Part shown: one piece after another, positions 44,870-53,207 of the stretch
Numbering within the stretch: position 1 is the stretch's first letter
Layout of the letters: every line of letters starts with the position of its first letter
Assembly: GCF_900113045.1 (NCBI RefSeq)
Contig: NZ_FONY01000016.1
Coordinates: forward strand, 1 to 64,000
Source: Thermoflexibacter ruber
GTDB lineage: Bacteria > Bacteroidota > Bacteroidia > Cytophagales > Thermoflexibacteraceae
Length of the DNA: 64,000 nucleotides
Reading direction: 5' to 3'
Position numbers and translations under genes: made by a program
Notes under the pieces: model-generated
What the model was told of the DNA's origin: nothing
Seen by the model: the letters and a program-made list of their open reading frames with translations, nothing else
The model's database searches: none

Positions 44870-47800
44870 ATGAAGAAACTTATACTCGTTTTTATTAGTA
44901 TTTTGTTGGCTGTAGCAGTTCAGCAAAATACGTATGCGCAGGGGGTTACTACATCCTCTATGACAGGTTCTATCAAAGATGATAAAGGCGAAGGTCTGCC
45001 TGGAGCCAACGTAGTGGCAATTCACCTACCTTCTGGGACACGTTACGGAACTTCTACACAGTTAGATGGTCGCTATAATATTCCGGGTATGCGTACAGGC
45101 GGTCCTTACAAGGTAACGGTGAGTTTTGTAGGATATAAGGAGCAGTCTAAAGAGAATATTTATCTTGCTTTGGGAGTTGCGTCAGAGATTTCCTTCGTTA
45201 TGCTGGAAGATGGCAAGGAATTATCAGAGGTAATTATTACAGCAGAGAGGAGTAGTGTTTTTGGCGCAGACCGTACAGGGGCTGCAACTAATATAGCTAA
45301 CGAGCAAATTAATAGACTACCTACTATTAGTCGTAGCTTTGCTGACTTTACACGTCTGACACCTCAAGCAGCAAGTGGTGGTTTTGCAGGTAGAAACAGC
45401 CGTTTTAATAATATTACTATTGATGGTGCATTATTTAATAATGCTTTTGGCTTATCAGGCACAGTGGGTGGTCAAACAAGTGCGCAGCCCATTAGTTTGG
45501 ATGCAATAGAGGAAATTCAAGTAAATATTGCCCCTTATGATGTGCGACAAGGTGCTTTTACAGGTGGTGGGGTTAATGCTGTTACACGTAGTGGAACAAA
45601 CGAGTTTAGCGGGTCTATATTTAACTATTCTCGCAATGAGAACTTTTTGGGAACGAAAGTTGGTGATGTTACAGTTACTAATCAAGATTTATCTGTTCGT
45701 CAAACAGGTTTTAGGTTAGGCGGTCCTATTATTAAAAATAAGTTATTCTTCTTTATTAATGGAGAACAGGAGAGAAACAGCAGACCTGCTACGAACTTTA
45801 TCGCTTCTCGTCCCGGTTTGTCTGGTACAAATGTATCACAAGCCTCAGCAGCAGACTTAGATGCACTAAGTGCTTTCTTGAGAGAAAGATATAACTATAA
45901 TACAGGTCCTTATGAGAACTTTAATTTGAGAACAAATAGTGATAAAGTTCTTGTAAGACTTGATTGGAATATTAGTGATAAGCATAAGTTTAGTTTGAAG
46001 TATAATTACCTAAAATCTTTTGCAGATATTAATCCAAGTAATAGTGGTGCTTTGCCAAATGGTAGAAATCCAAGTAATACTAATATGCCTTTTTTTGCAT
46101 CATACTACATTATCAATAATAACCTGAATTCTTTTATTGCAGAGCTTAACAGTAGATTCAGTAACAACGTTTCTAATACCTTTATTGCTGGTTATTCTGC
46201 CTTTAGAGATTTCAGAGAAAGCCCAGGCGGCGTTTTTCCGTTGGTCGATATTGGAAATGGTAGCGGTCAGGCATTTACTTCTTTTGGTTATGAGCCATTC
46301 TCAGCTAACAACCTATTGAATACTGATGTCTATCAAATATCAGATAACTTAAGTATCTATAAAGGTAAACACACAATTACTTTAGGAACTTATAATGAGT
46401 TTTACAAATTTACCAATGGTTTTGCTCCTGCTTTTTTTGGACGCTATCAGTTCGCAAGTCTTCAGTCTTTTTATGATAATGTGAATGGGGTTGCTGGTGC
46501 AAACCCAACGCAGTATGAAATTCGCTACTCTGCTGTTCCCGGCGTAGAATTCCCTTTTGCTAAATTTAGTGCTTTACAATTAGGATTCTTTGCCCAAGAC
46601 CAATATACTGTAAGTGACAAGTTTAATGTAACCTTTGGCTTAAGAGCAGATATTCCTATTATTCTTCCAGAAAATTTGAATCAAAACCCAGACCTAAATA
46701 ATAGGACTTTTCGTGATGGAATCAAAATAGATGTTTCTAAAGTACAAAAAACAACAGCATTATGGTCTCCAAGAGTAGGTTTTAATTGGGATGTATTTGG
46801 GAATCAACAAACCCAAGTTAGAGGTGGTACTGGTATATTTACAGGTAGAGTGCCTTATGTTTGGATTTCTAATCAAATCAGTAATACAGGGAATTTGTTT
46901 GGTTCTATCTTCGTTACGAATCCAGCACAGTTGGCTCAGTATAGATTTAATCCCGATGTAAATGCCTATAGACCATCTGGAGCGGCAAGCCCTAACTACA
47001 ATATTGCTTATACACAGGAGAATTTTAAATTCCCACAAGTCTGGAGAACAAATATTGGTATTGACCAACAATTACCTTGGGGAATAGTGGGAACGTTGGA
47101 CATTATGTACACTAAGGACATTAATGCTGTTTACTTCCAAAATGTAAACCTTCCCAATTCTACACTGAACGCAAATGGAGCAGATAATAGACCCATTTTC
47201 TTTACTCGTAATACAGCTGGAAATTTAGTAGCTACAAACCGAATTCATAGCAATATATCTGATGCTATTTTACTTGCTAATACTCGCTTAGGGTATTCCT
47301 TCAATACAACAGTTCAGTTAAAGAAAAATTTTGGCAAAGATTTATTTGCAATGATTGCCTATAGTTATACCGATGCTAAATCTGTAAACGATGGTGGTTC
47401 TATTGCTCAATCAAGTTGGAGAGACCGCTTTATTTCAGGCGACCCCAATGCTAATGTTTTAGCAAATGCAGATGCTCTAATACCACATAGATTCATTGCT
47501 TCTATTTCTTACAGAAAAGAATACTTGAAATCTATGGCTACCACTGTATCAATATTCTTTGAAGCATCGTCAGGACGTAATTTCTCTTACACTTATGCAG
47601 GCGATATGAATGGAGACGGAAGTGGTGGAGGAGGAAATGATTTGATTTATGTTCCAAGAAATCAAAGTGAAATACGCTTATTAGATATTACAGGAGCAGC
47701 AGCTGGTGGGACAGGACAAGTATATACAGCAGACCAGCAATGGGCTGATTTAGATAGATTTATTAACCAAGATAAATATCTGAGCAGCCGCAGAGGGCAG

Positions 47801-48145
47801 TATGCAGAACGAAATGGGGCGTATACTCCAGGTGTTACAAAGATGGATTTAAGTATCAAGCAGGACTTTTTTGTAAATGTTGCAGGAAAGCGTAATACTA
47901 TTCAGTTAAGCTTTGATATATTTAACTTCACTAATTTTTTGAATAAAAACTGGGGTATTGAGAGGTTCCCAATTAGAAGTGCACCTCTCACTTTTGTTGG
48001 TTATACTTCTGATGCTACACCACAATTCCGCTTTAATTACTTGAATGCAGCAACGCGTACACCATTGACAGAATCTTTCCAAAATGGCGTTGGTTTAGGT
48101 TCTCGCTATGTGGCTCAGTTTGGCATACGTTACATATTTAATTAA
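44870..48145 (+). CDS. Oar-like TonB-dependent outer-membrane receptor
   Basis: The 1091 residues start with a signal peptide (about 1-24, ending TYAQ). A carboxypeptidase-regulatory-like domain (about 30-115) precedes a plug-like region with VIITAERSSVFG and the FNNITIDGALFNNAFGL segment. A large barrel runs to a terminal aromatic-rich strand (YVAQFGIRYIFN). The size, the G-A-A-T-N-I plug and the absence of a SusD gene place it with Oar-like receptors known from myxobacteria and Bacteroidota. Those have been implicated in uptake or export of large molecules, including proteases. A tonB gene lies 1 kb downstream on the other strand. The ligand is unknown. Confidence 0.93.
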   Translation: MKKLILVFISILLAVAVQQNTYAQGVTTSSMTGSIKDDKGEGLPGANVVAIHLPSGTRYGTSTQLDGRYNIPGMRTGGPYKVTVSFVGYKEQSKENIYLALGVASEISFVMLEDGKELSEVIITAERSSVFGADRTGAATNIANEQINRLPTISRSFADFTRLTPQAASGGFAGRNSRFNNITIDGALFNNAFGLSGTVGGQTSAQPISLDAIEEIQVNIAPYDVRQGAFTGGGVNAVTRSGTNEFSGSIFNYSRNENFLGTKVGDVTVTNQDLSVRQTGFRLGGPIIKNKLFFFINGEQERNSRPATNFIASRPGLSGTNVSQASAADLDALSAFLRERYNYNTGPYENFNLRTNSDKVLVRLDWNISDKHKFSLKYNYLKSFADINPSNSGALPNGRNPSNTNMPFFASYYIINNNLNSFIAELNSRFSNNVSNTFIAGYSAFRDFRESPGGVFPLVDIGNGSGQAFTSFGYEPFSANNLLNTDVYQISDNLSIYKGKHTITLGTYNEFYKFTNGFAPAFFGRYQFASLQSFYDNVNGVAGANPTQYEIRYSAVPGVEFPFAKFSALQLGFFAQDQYTVSDKFNVTFGLRADIPIILPENLNQNPDLNNRTFRDGIKIDVSKVQKTTALWSPRVGFNWDVFGNQQTQVRGGTGIFTGRVPYVWISNQISNTGNLFGSIFVTNPAQLAQYRFNPDVNAYRPSGAASPNYNIAYTQENFKFPQVWRTNIGIDQQLPWGIVGTLDIMYTKDINAVYFQNVNLPNSTLNANGADNRPIFFTRNTAGNLVATNRIHSNISDAILLANTRLGYSFNTTVQLKKNFGKDLFAMIAYSYTDAKSVNDGGSIAQSSWRDRFISGDPNANVLANADALIPHRFIASISYRKEYLKSMATTVSIFFEASSGRNFSYTYAGDMNGDGSGGGGNDLIYVPRNQSEIRLLDITGAAAGGTGQVYTADQQWADLDRFINQDKYLSSRRGQYAERNGAYTPGVTKMDLSIKQDFFVNVAGKRNTIQLSFDIFNFTNFLNKNWGIERFPIRSAPLTFVGYTSDATPQFRFNYLNAATRTPLTESFQNGVGLGSRYVAQFGIRYIFN

Positions 48146-48161
48146 TTAAAATGTTATAAAT

Positions 48162-48308
48162 AAAAGAAAAACTATCAAGTTATTAGAGTTCTTGCGAAAT
48201 CACTTATTTTCCCTCTCAGAAGGAGAGGGGGCAGGTGTGAGGTGATAAAAAAAACACTTCCGCAAGAAGCCTACCATATAAAAATAATGACTTGATAGTT
48301 TTTCTTTT
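48162..48308 (+). terminator. Long terminator-like hairpin after the Oar-like receptor, with the 82-bp repeat in its loop
   Basis: AAAAGAAAAACTATCAAGT (48162-48180) is exactly complementary to 48290-48308, a 19-bp perfect stem. It continues by a T-G wobble and ATTA/TAAT to 24 pairs. The 5' arm is A-rich and the 3' arm ends in a T-rich run (GTTTTTCTTTTT), as in a Rho-independent terminator, beginning 16 bp after the receptor stop. The roughly 100-base loop contains the entire repeat copy C, so the loop appears to have been enlarged by insertion. Confidence 0.75.
48188..48269 (+). repeat. 82-bp dispersed repeat with terminal inverted repeats, copy C
   Basis: GTTCTTGCG at one end and CGCAAGAAG at the other are inverted. 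The centre carries the CCCTCTC-agaag-GAGAGGG hairpin followed by GGGGCAGGTGTGAGGTGATAAAA. It has the same length as copy A (16895-16976, other strand). In both cases the repeat has the same orientation relative to the upstream gene. Confidence 0.8.
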
Positions 48309-48350
48309 TAATTTTATCTAAATAATTCACTAAACAAGACTAACCTTTTT

Positions 48351-49039
48351 ATGAAAGCTTCTATTATTTTTTATACAATTTTACTATCCTTTCTATTTTT
48401 AGCTGTGAATATCAGAAAAATAGTGAACACATAGAAGTAAAGGAAGTAACTTTAAATCAGATTGAAATTTTAAAGGCAGACGTTGATTTTATTACTTACT
48501 GTACTTTTAGAAGCAAGGTGAGAAAACAAGCAGATAAATGGGTAAAAAATCTGGAACAAGACGAATTAATAAGATACAAACAAGATTTAGTTTTATTCAA
48601 AAAAACAGGTACTACGCCTTCTTTAAATTATTATTTTGCTAAAGAAGGTTTGGAAAATATTAAAGAATCTAAAAGATTACTAAAAATAGTGTTAGCTAAA
48701 TATCCTTTTTTAGAAAACATATCATCACAGCAGTATATTGATTTAATTTTAAAAATAAATAGAGAAAAGCAGGAAAAATTAAGTACTGCAAAAGTAGAAA
48801 ATGAGCAGTGTGAAACTTGTATGGAAGGTTGTAGCTAACAATCAGAGCAGTGTTATGATTTTGCAGACGGACAATATGAGCATTGTGTTTTTATGTGTGA
48901 ATTGAGATCTTCATAGAATAGTTCTTGGGATAGGTATTGTGACTATAGTTGTGAATGGGGAAGACATTATGCTCAGCAATCTTGTTCACAAAGCGATGCA
49001 TATTGTACTCAGTATTGTTTGGAAAATGTATGTCAGTAA
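48351..49039 (+). pseudogene. Cys-rich lipoprotein gene broken by a frameshift and two in-frame stops
   Basis: The ATG at 48351 opens MKASIIFYTILLSFLF, a lipoprotein signal, but this frame closes at a TAG after 26 codons. One extra T in the T5 run at 48396-48400 would give FLFF-SCEYQKNS, a good lipobox. That second frame stays open for 145 codons to a TAA at 48836-48838. Continuing in the same frame, a TAG occurs at 48914-48916 and the final TAA at 49037-49039. Across these stops the reading keeps a regular cysteine pattern: 12 cysteines from CETCMEGC to YCLENVCQ. That is strong evidence of one original gene of about 229 codons. The 48518-48838 stretch from a GTG is just its middle. The family is unknown, and the product would have been an exported disulfide-rich protein. 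Confidence 0.75.
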
Positions 49040-49150
49040 TTAAGCATTTCTAAAGAATACTTACTCTTTGCATAATTTTTTTGACGTTTGGCAGGCACAG
49101 TTTAGTGTAAGATACATCTTTAACTAAGCAAACTACTTAGCCAACAAAAT

Positions 49151-49190
49151 AAAAGGGGTTATTTTTACAAATAACCCTTTTTTTTGTTTT
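49151..49190. terminator. Bidirectional terminator between the Cys-rich pseudogene and tonB
   Basis: AAAAGGGGTTATTT (49151-49164) pairs with AAATAACCCTTTT (49169-49181) with one bulged G, followed by a T run. An A-rich left flank allows use from the minus strand too, where tonB ends at 49202. Confidence 0.8.
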
Positions 49191-49201
49191 GATAGAAAAG
49201 T

Positions 49202-49885
49202 TTAGTGTAAAGTAAAAATGATAGGAATGACCATTCTTTGACGCACAGGTCGCCCTCTTTGCTTGCCGGGCTTCCACTTTTTAGCATCTCTGACTACTCT
49301 CTCCGCCTCCTCATCGCAGCCTGCCCCTATGCCTCTAACTGCTTTTACATCAGTAAGGCTACCGTCTTTTTCCACTACGAACTGCACAAATACTCTCCCC
49401 TCTATTCCCATGCGTTTGGCTTGGGCTGGATACTTTATGTTCCTACTAATGTATTTGTAAAAGGCTTCCATACCCCCTTCAGGTTCTGCATTTACTTCCA
49501 ACAAGCCAGAGAAGATTGTTTCTGTTTCTTCCTCTTCCGTAGGTTCTTCTACTTTTTTGATGAAAACAGGGGCGGAAATAAGGGTATGGCTGTTGGCTTC
49601 TGTAGAGAAGTCAATATTGTCAAAATCTTCCAATGCCTCCTCCTCGGGTACAATGACTATTTCTGGCTGTACTAATTTGGGTGGCGGCAGGGGCGTATGT
49701 ATAGTACGAGGTACGTCTATGATTTGCTCGTCATCTTTGGTCAGTGTTCCCAAAGAAACTATCTGATTGTCGTTATAGCTTTTCCACTCAAAAGCCACCA
49801 AAGTCAGGGTTAGGCTTAGGGTCAGCCCAAGGTTGAAGCGCAAGCCCCAGCCTCTGCTCCAAGTACTTTTTTTGAAATAGTCCAT
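49202..49885 (-). CDS. tonB: TonB-family energy transducer
   Basis: The 227-residue protein has a short basic N-terminus, one membrane helix (about 16-33) and a Pro/Glu-containing periplasmic spacer (PLPPPKLVQPEIVIVPEEEA). The C-terminal TonB domain (about 140-227) begins ISRNIKYPAQAKRMGIEGRVFVQFVVEKDGSLTDVKAVRG and ends WKPGKQRGRPVRQRMVIPIIF. It transfers energy from ExbB/ExbD to outer-membrane receptors, two of which are in this window. No exbB or exbD is adjacent. The divergent dnaN gene begins 292 bp away. Confidence 0.93.
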   Translation of the reverse strand: MDYFKKSTWSRGWGLRFNLGLTLSLTLTLVAFEWKSYNDNQIVSLGTLTKDDEQIIDVPRTIHTPLPPPKLVQPEIVIVPEEEALEDFDNIDFSTEANSHTLISAPVFIKKVEEPTEEEETETIFSGLLEVNAEPEGGMEAFYKYISRNIKYPAQAKRMGIEGRVFVQFVVEKDGSLTDVKAVRGIGAGCDEEAERVVRDAKKWKPGKQRGRPVRQRMVIPIIFTLH

Positions 49886-50030
49886 TGTTTATGTAATTTG
49901 GGTGAATAATTTTTTATCAAAGGCATAATGCAGGACAAGTAGGAAAAGATACAGACAGCAGAAAAAAGATGAAAGAATAAGTAAAAACACTTAACTTTAT
50001 AGGAGAAAATTATTTTTTTAATAAAATTGA

Positions 50031-50059
50031 TTGTAACTTCTAACAATATTTTAACTTTG
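50031..50059 (+). promoter_or_regulatory. Candidate dnaN promoter (-33 TTG, -7 TAACTTTG)
   Basis: TTG at 50031-50033 and TAACTTTG at 50052-50059 are separated by 18 bases. This is close to the Bacteroidota arrangement of TTTG, about 19 bases, then TAnnTTTG. It would give a leader of roughly 110 bases before the dnaN ATG. Confidence 0.5.
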
Positions 50060-50177
50060 CAAACTTATCCTGAATTTACTTGTAATTTAGCTTTAATGTA
50101 AGAAGCTACTTTTTATTTCAGTCAATAGCTAAAACAAGACAAAAACCATAAATTAATAGCCTTAATTCATTAGATAT

Positions 50178-51305
50178 ATGAAATTCATTATAGCGTCTTC
50201 TACATTACTCAAACAGTTGAGTGCTTTGAACGGGGTAATTGTTAGCAATCCCGTTGTTCCTATTTTAGAAAATTTTTTATTCGAAATCAAAGATGGCGGA
50301 TTAACCATTACCGCTTCTGATTTGCAGACCTCTGTTACCGCAGAAGTAAGCGTAGATGCAGATGAAGACGGGGGAGTAGCCATTCCTGCCAAAATGCTCC
50401 TTGAAACATTGCGCAACCTGCCCGAGCAGCCTGTTACCTTCAAAGTTGATGATGACACCTACTCAGTAGAAATTATCTCCGAAAATGGACACTACAAACT
50501 GGCTGGTGAAAATGCTACTGACTTCCCCAAAGTGCCAGAACTCAAACAAGGTCAATCTGTCGAACTTTCTTCTGAGTTGGTCAATACGGCGATTGCTTAT
50601 ACACTTTTTGCTGTCAGCACTGACGAGATGAAACCTGCAATGAACGGGGTGTACGTAAATATCAAAGAAGGGAAAGCGATTTTTGTTTCTACAGATAGCC
50701 ACCGACTCATTCGCTATATTCGTACAGATGTAAGTTCTGTTGGCTCAGAAACGGCAATTATTATTCCTCGCAAAGCATTGGCATTGCTGAAGAATACACT
50801 TCCTATGGACAATACCCCTCTTACGCTTTCATTTAACAAGTCTAATGCTTACTTCAGCTTTGGAAATATGAGCATGATTTGTAGGCTCATAGACGAAAGA
50901 TTCCCTGATTACGAAAATGTAATCCCTCTCAATAATACTAATATTTTGGAAATAGACCGCTTGGAGTTTATAGGTTCTCTCAGACGTATGTCTATCTATG
51001 CCAACAAATCTACCAATCAAGTACGCCTTAAACTTACAGAAAATAGCTTGGAAATTTCTGCAGAGGACATAGACTTCTCTAACGAGGCAAATGAAAAGTT
51101 GCATTGCGAGTACACAGGAGATGATTTGGAAATAGGTTTCAATGCAAAATTTTTGATAGAGGGGCTAAGCAATGTTTCTTCAAGACATGTCGTATTTAAG
51201 TTTTCTGAACCCAATCGTGCTGCAATTATGAACCCTTCAGACGTTGATGCCTCTGAAGACTTAATGATGCTGATTATGCCAGTGATGCTGAATAGCTATT
51301 ATTAA
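50178..51305 (+). CDS. dnaN: DNA polymerase III beta subunit (sliding clamp)
   Basis: The 375-residue DnaN has three similar clamp domains of about 120 residues. The N-terminus reads MKFIIASSTLLKQLSALNGVI. Conserved internal stretches are the KMLLETLRNLPEQPVTF region, GVYVNIKEGKAIFVSTDSHRLI (domain 2) and RFPDYENVIP. The C-terminal LMMLIMPVMLNSYY is near the usual P-M/R-L end that shapes the clamp's peptide-binding pocket. It tethers polymerase III and repair factors to DNA. dnaA, recF and gyrB are not adjacent, so this is not a classical origin-type dnaA-dnaN cluster. A clear terminator follows. Confidence 0.97.
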   Translation: MKFIIASSTLLKQLSALNGVIVSNPVVPILENFLFEIKDGGLTITASDLQTSVTAEVSVDADEDGGVAIPAKMLLETLRNLPEQPVTFKVDDDTYSVEIISENGHYKLAGENATDFPKVPELKQGQSVELSSELVNTAIAYTLFAVSTDEMKPAMNGVYVNIKEGKAIFVSTDSHRLIRYIRTDVSSVGSETAIIIPRKALALLKNTLPMDNTPLTLSFNKSNAYFSFGNMSMICRLIDERFPDYENVIPLNNTNILEIDRLEFIGSLRRMSIYANKSTNQVRLKLTENSLEISAEDIDFSNEANEKLHCEYTGDDLEIGFNAKFLIEGLSNVSSRHVVFKFSEPNRAAIMNPSDVDASEDLMMLIMPVMLNSYY

Positions 51306-51360
51306 AATAGGATATTAGTTAAGACAAGATTGCCCAAGAAACACAGCACACAATCAAATA

Positions 51361-51398
51361 AAAATTCCATTTTCTCAATGAAAATGGAATTTTTATTT
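51361..51398. terminator. Bidirectional terminator between dnaN and the desaturase gene
   Basis: AAAATTCCATTTT (51361-51373) is exactly complementary to AAAATGGAATTTT (51381-51393), with a 7-base loop. A-rich sequence lies to the left and TTATTTTG to the right, serving the two convergent genes. Confidence 0.85.
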
Positions 51399-51422
51399 TG
51401 CTAATAACCTCAAACTTAGCAC

Positions 51423-52406
51423 CTATGCCAATATCCACCTAAATTTGTACTCCAAAGCAGGGGCTTTAATTCTTTCGGCAATTCTGCTGAGGCGGTCGGG
51501 CAGTTTCATTAGGTACTCTCTGGCTTTTTCTCCTGAGTCTTTCAAACCTGTAATGTTTTCGATATTCCAAGTTTTTATCAAAGTTTTCAAAATCTCAGCA
51601 TAATCAATAGCAGTATAAACGCCAAGACGCTGTGCGGCATCAGTGAAATGCCCAAAAGTTTTTCCGATTTCTACACCTACCTCACGTAAGAAGTGTGCTG
51701 GCATGACTATCTTCTTCTTCATCATGTCCTCAAAGGCAAGCATCATTTCATTAGGGTCGACTTCAAAAATTTTCTCTATGAAGTGCATATAGGCTTTGGC
51801 GTGCCTTGCCTCGTCCCCTGCAATGATTCCACAAATCTTGCTCAGGAGCGCATCACCTTGTTTTCTTACTAACGTTCCTACTCTGCGGTGCGAAATATTG
51901 GTTGCTAACTCTTGAAAACTTGTGTAAACGAAATTACGATAAGGGTCATTTCCCGTCTGAATATCAAAACCATCAGCAATCAAATACTGAGTAGAAACTT
52001 CCATTTCTCTCATATCCACCTTTCCTGTCAAATACAAATATTTATTCAATACGTCCCCATGTCTATTTTCCTCCGCTGTCCAGTGGCGTACCCATTTTTT
52101 CCAACCACTCTCTTCGTCTGCCTGCATGATGCCCTCTACAGCAAATAGCCAAGACTCATAAGTAGGCAGTGCCTCCTCTGTGATAGTATCGCCAATCAAT
52201 ACAGCTATCAAATCGTAGGAAAGGTCATTAGCTCTTTCTTGGAGGCTTTTTACTTCTTCAAAAAAGTTTTCTTGGCTGGCATTGGGTAAAAAGTCAGCAG
52301 GTTGCCAATTTTCTTCTATGGGTTTGAGAAACTGATGAATTGCCTCTGAAATATACCCTTCCAAATGCTTCATTACTTCCGAACGCGTCAAATCTGAAAA
52401 GTTCAT
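51423..52406 (-). CDS. Acyl-ACP desaturase-like di-iron protein
   Basis: This 327-residue ferritin-like protein is related to plant and actinobacterial stearoyl-ACP desaturase. The two di-iron motifs are EENRHGD (about residue 112) and DEARHAK (about residue 200), with the usual long helices around them. It should introduce a cis double bond into acyl-ACP, using ferredoxin-type electrons and O2, thereby setting membrane fluidity. Bacterial members of this soluble family occur in Cytophagales and Actinobacteria. No adjacent electron-transfer gene was seen. The C-terminus is typical. Confidence 0.9.
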   Translation of the reverse strand: MNFSDLTRSEVMKHLEGYISEAIHQFLKPIEENWQPADFLPNASQENFFEEVKSLQERANDLSYDLIAVLIGDTITEEALPTYESWLFAVEGIMQADEESGWKKWVRHWTAEENRHGDVLNKYLYLTGKVDMREMEVSTQYLIADGFDIQTGNDPYRNFVYTSFQELATNISHRRVGTLVRKQGDALLSKICGIIAGDEARHAKAYMHFIEKIFEVDPNEMMLAFEDMMKKKIVMPAHFLREVGVEIGKTFGHFTDAAQRLGVYTAIDYAEILKTLIKTWNIENITGLKDSGEKAREYLMKLPDRLSRIAERIKAPALEYKFRWILA

Positions 52407-52568
52407 TGCTTATTGTGTATGTTTAAATGAAAGAATTATATATGCCAAAGTAATAAAAGTAGATTCGTATAAATGTAATTTTACTAATAACATATAGCTT
52501 AAATTACTTTGCAATATCGCATAGTTTTCTTTACAAAACTATTTTTAAGCAGATTAAAAATTAGCTTT

Positions 52569-53180
52569 TTAAAAATCTCCTTCTGCCGCGCCCTTGCTTT
52601 TTTGCTTAGGAGGACGCACACCAACCATAAGCGAGCTAAATTCTTTGGCTTTCCATATCCCTTTCTCATTCTTTACTAAGGTAATGGGTCTATCAGAATC
52701 TGCCCCAGTGCATTGGACAAAGACTTTGAGCATACCGTCCTGCTCGTTTCCACTGTAAGGATTCGTAGCACAGGCAATCTTGTAAGGTGGGGAGTTGAGC
52801 ATATACCCTTTATCGGGTGAAGTTCCTTGAATATAGCTGTGAGGCACGTGTTTCTTATCATCTAACTGCTTAATAAGAAAGTTAGTAGAACTGCCAAAGT
52901 CAAAACCTTGATACCCTTTGGAGGAGGGCGAAAGTAAGGACTTATCAGAGGCAATGATGAGGCACTGCCTACCCAATTCTTGATTTTGTACGTATATAAT
53001 AGAAGCTACGACAAAGACCGCCGCCCCTCCCTGAGGGGTATCTGCAATCTTGTCCCTGAGTTCAAAAAACTCCTCTATACTTTGTGGTATTTTATCAACC
53101 TCTACGACAGGAAGTGCTTTTTTCTGAGCAAACGCTGTTATACTTATCAGTACGAACAGCAAAAAAATACTTTTTTTCAT
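52569..53180 (-). CDS. Secreted protein of unknown function
   Basis: The 203-residue protein has a signal peptide (about 1-18, ending AFAQ). The body contains ELRDKIADTPQGGAAVFVVASIIYVQN, LGRQCLIIASDKSLLS and a C-terminal part with two cysteines (IACATNP, VQCTG). This pattern resembles secreted DUF proteins of Bacteroidota in which the ADTPQGGA-type helix starts a conserved domain, but I cannot give a reliable family name. It lies 27 bp downstream of the beta-helix protein gene on the same strand, so the two are probably co-transcribed. It ends in a basic/acidic tail with no sorting domain. Confidence 0.7.
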   Translation of the reverse strand: MKKSIFLLFVLISITAFAQKKALPVVEVDKIPQSIEEFFELRDKIADTPQGGAAVFVVASIIYVQNQELGRQCLIIASDKSLLSPSSKGYQGFDFGSSTNFLIKQLDDKKHVPHSYIQGTSPDKGYMLNSPPYKIACATNPYSGNEQDGMLKVFVQCTGADSDRPITLVKNEKGIWKAKEFSSLMVGVRPPKQKSKGAAEGDF

Positions 53181-53207
53181 GGTTTTTATGTTTTGGTGGA
53201 AAATTCA

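Noticed and set aside
48188-48269. CRISPR-like repeat at the 82-bp element
   Set aside because: The copies are dispersed over 30 kb with no regular spacers, so it is not an array.
48836-48838. Stop-codon readthrough or recoding in the Cys-rich gene
   Set aside because: Two different stops (TAA and TAG) plus a frameshift occur in the same gene, and I see no recoding element. Ordinary decay is simpler.
50031-51305. Chromosomal replication origin near dnaN
   Set aside because: No dnaA, recF or gyrB is adjacent and I see no cluster of DnaA boxes in the short divergent interval.
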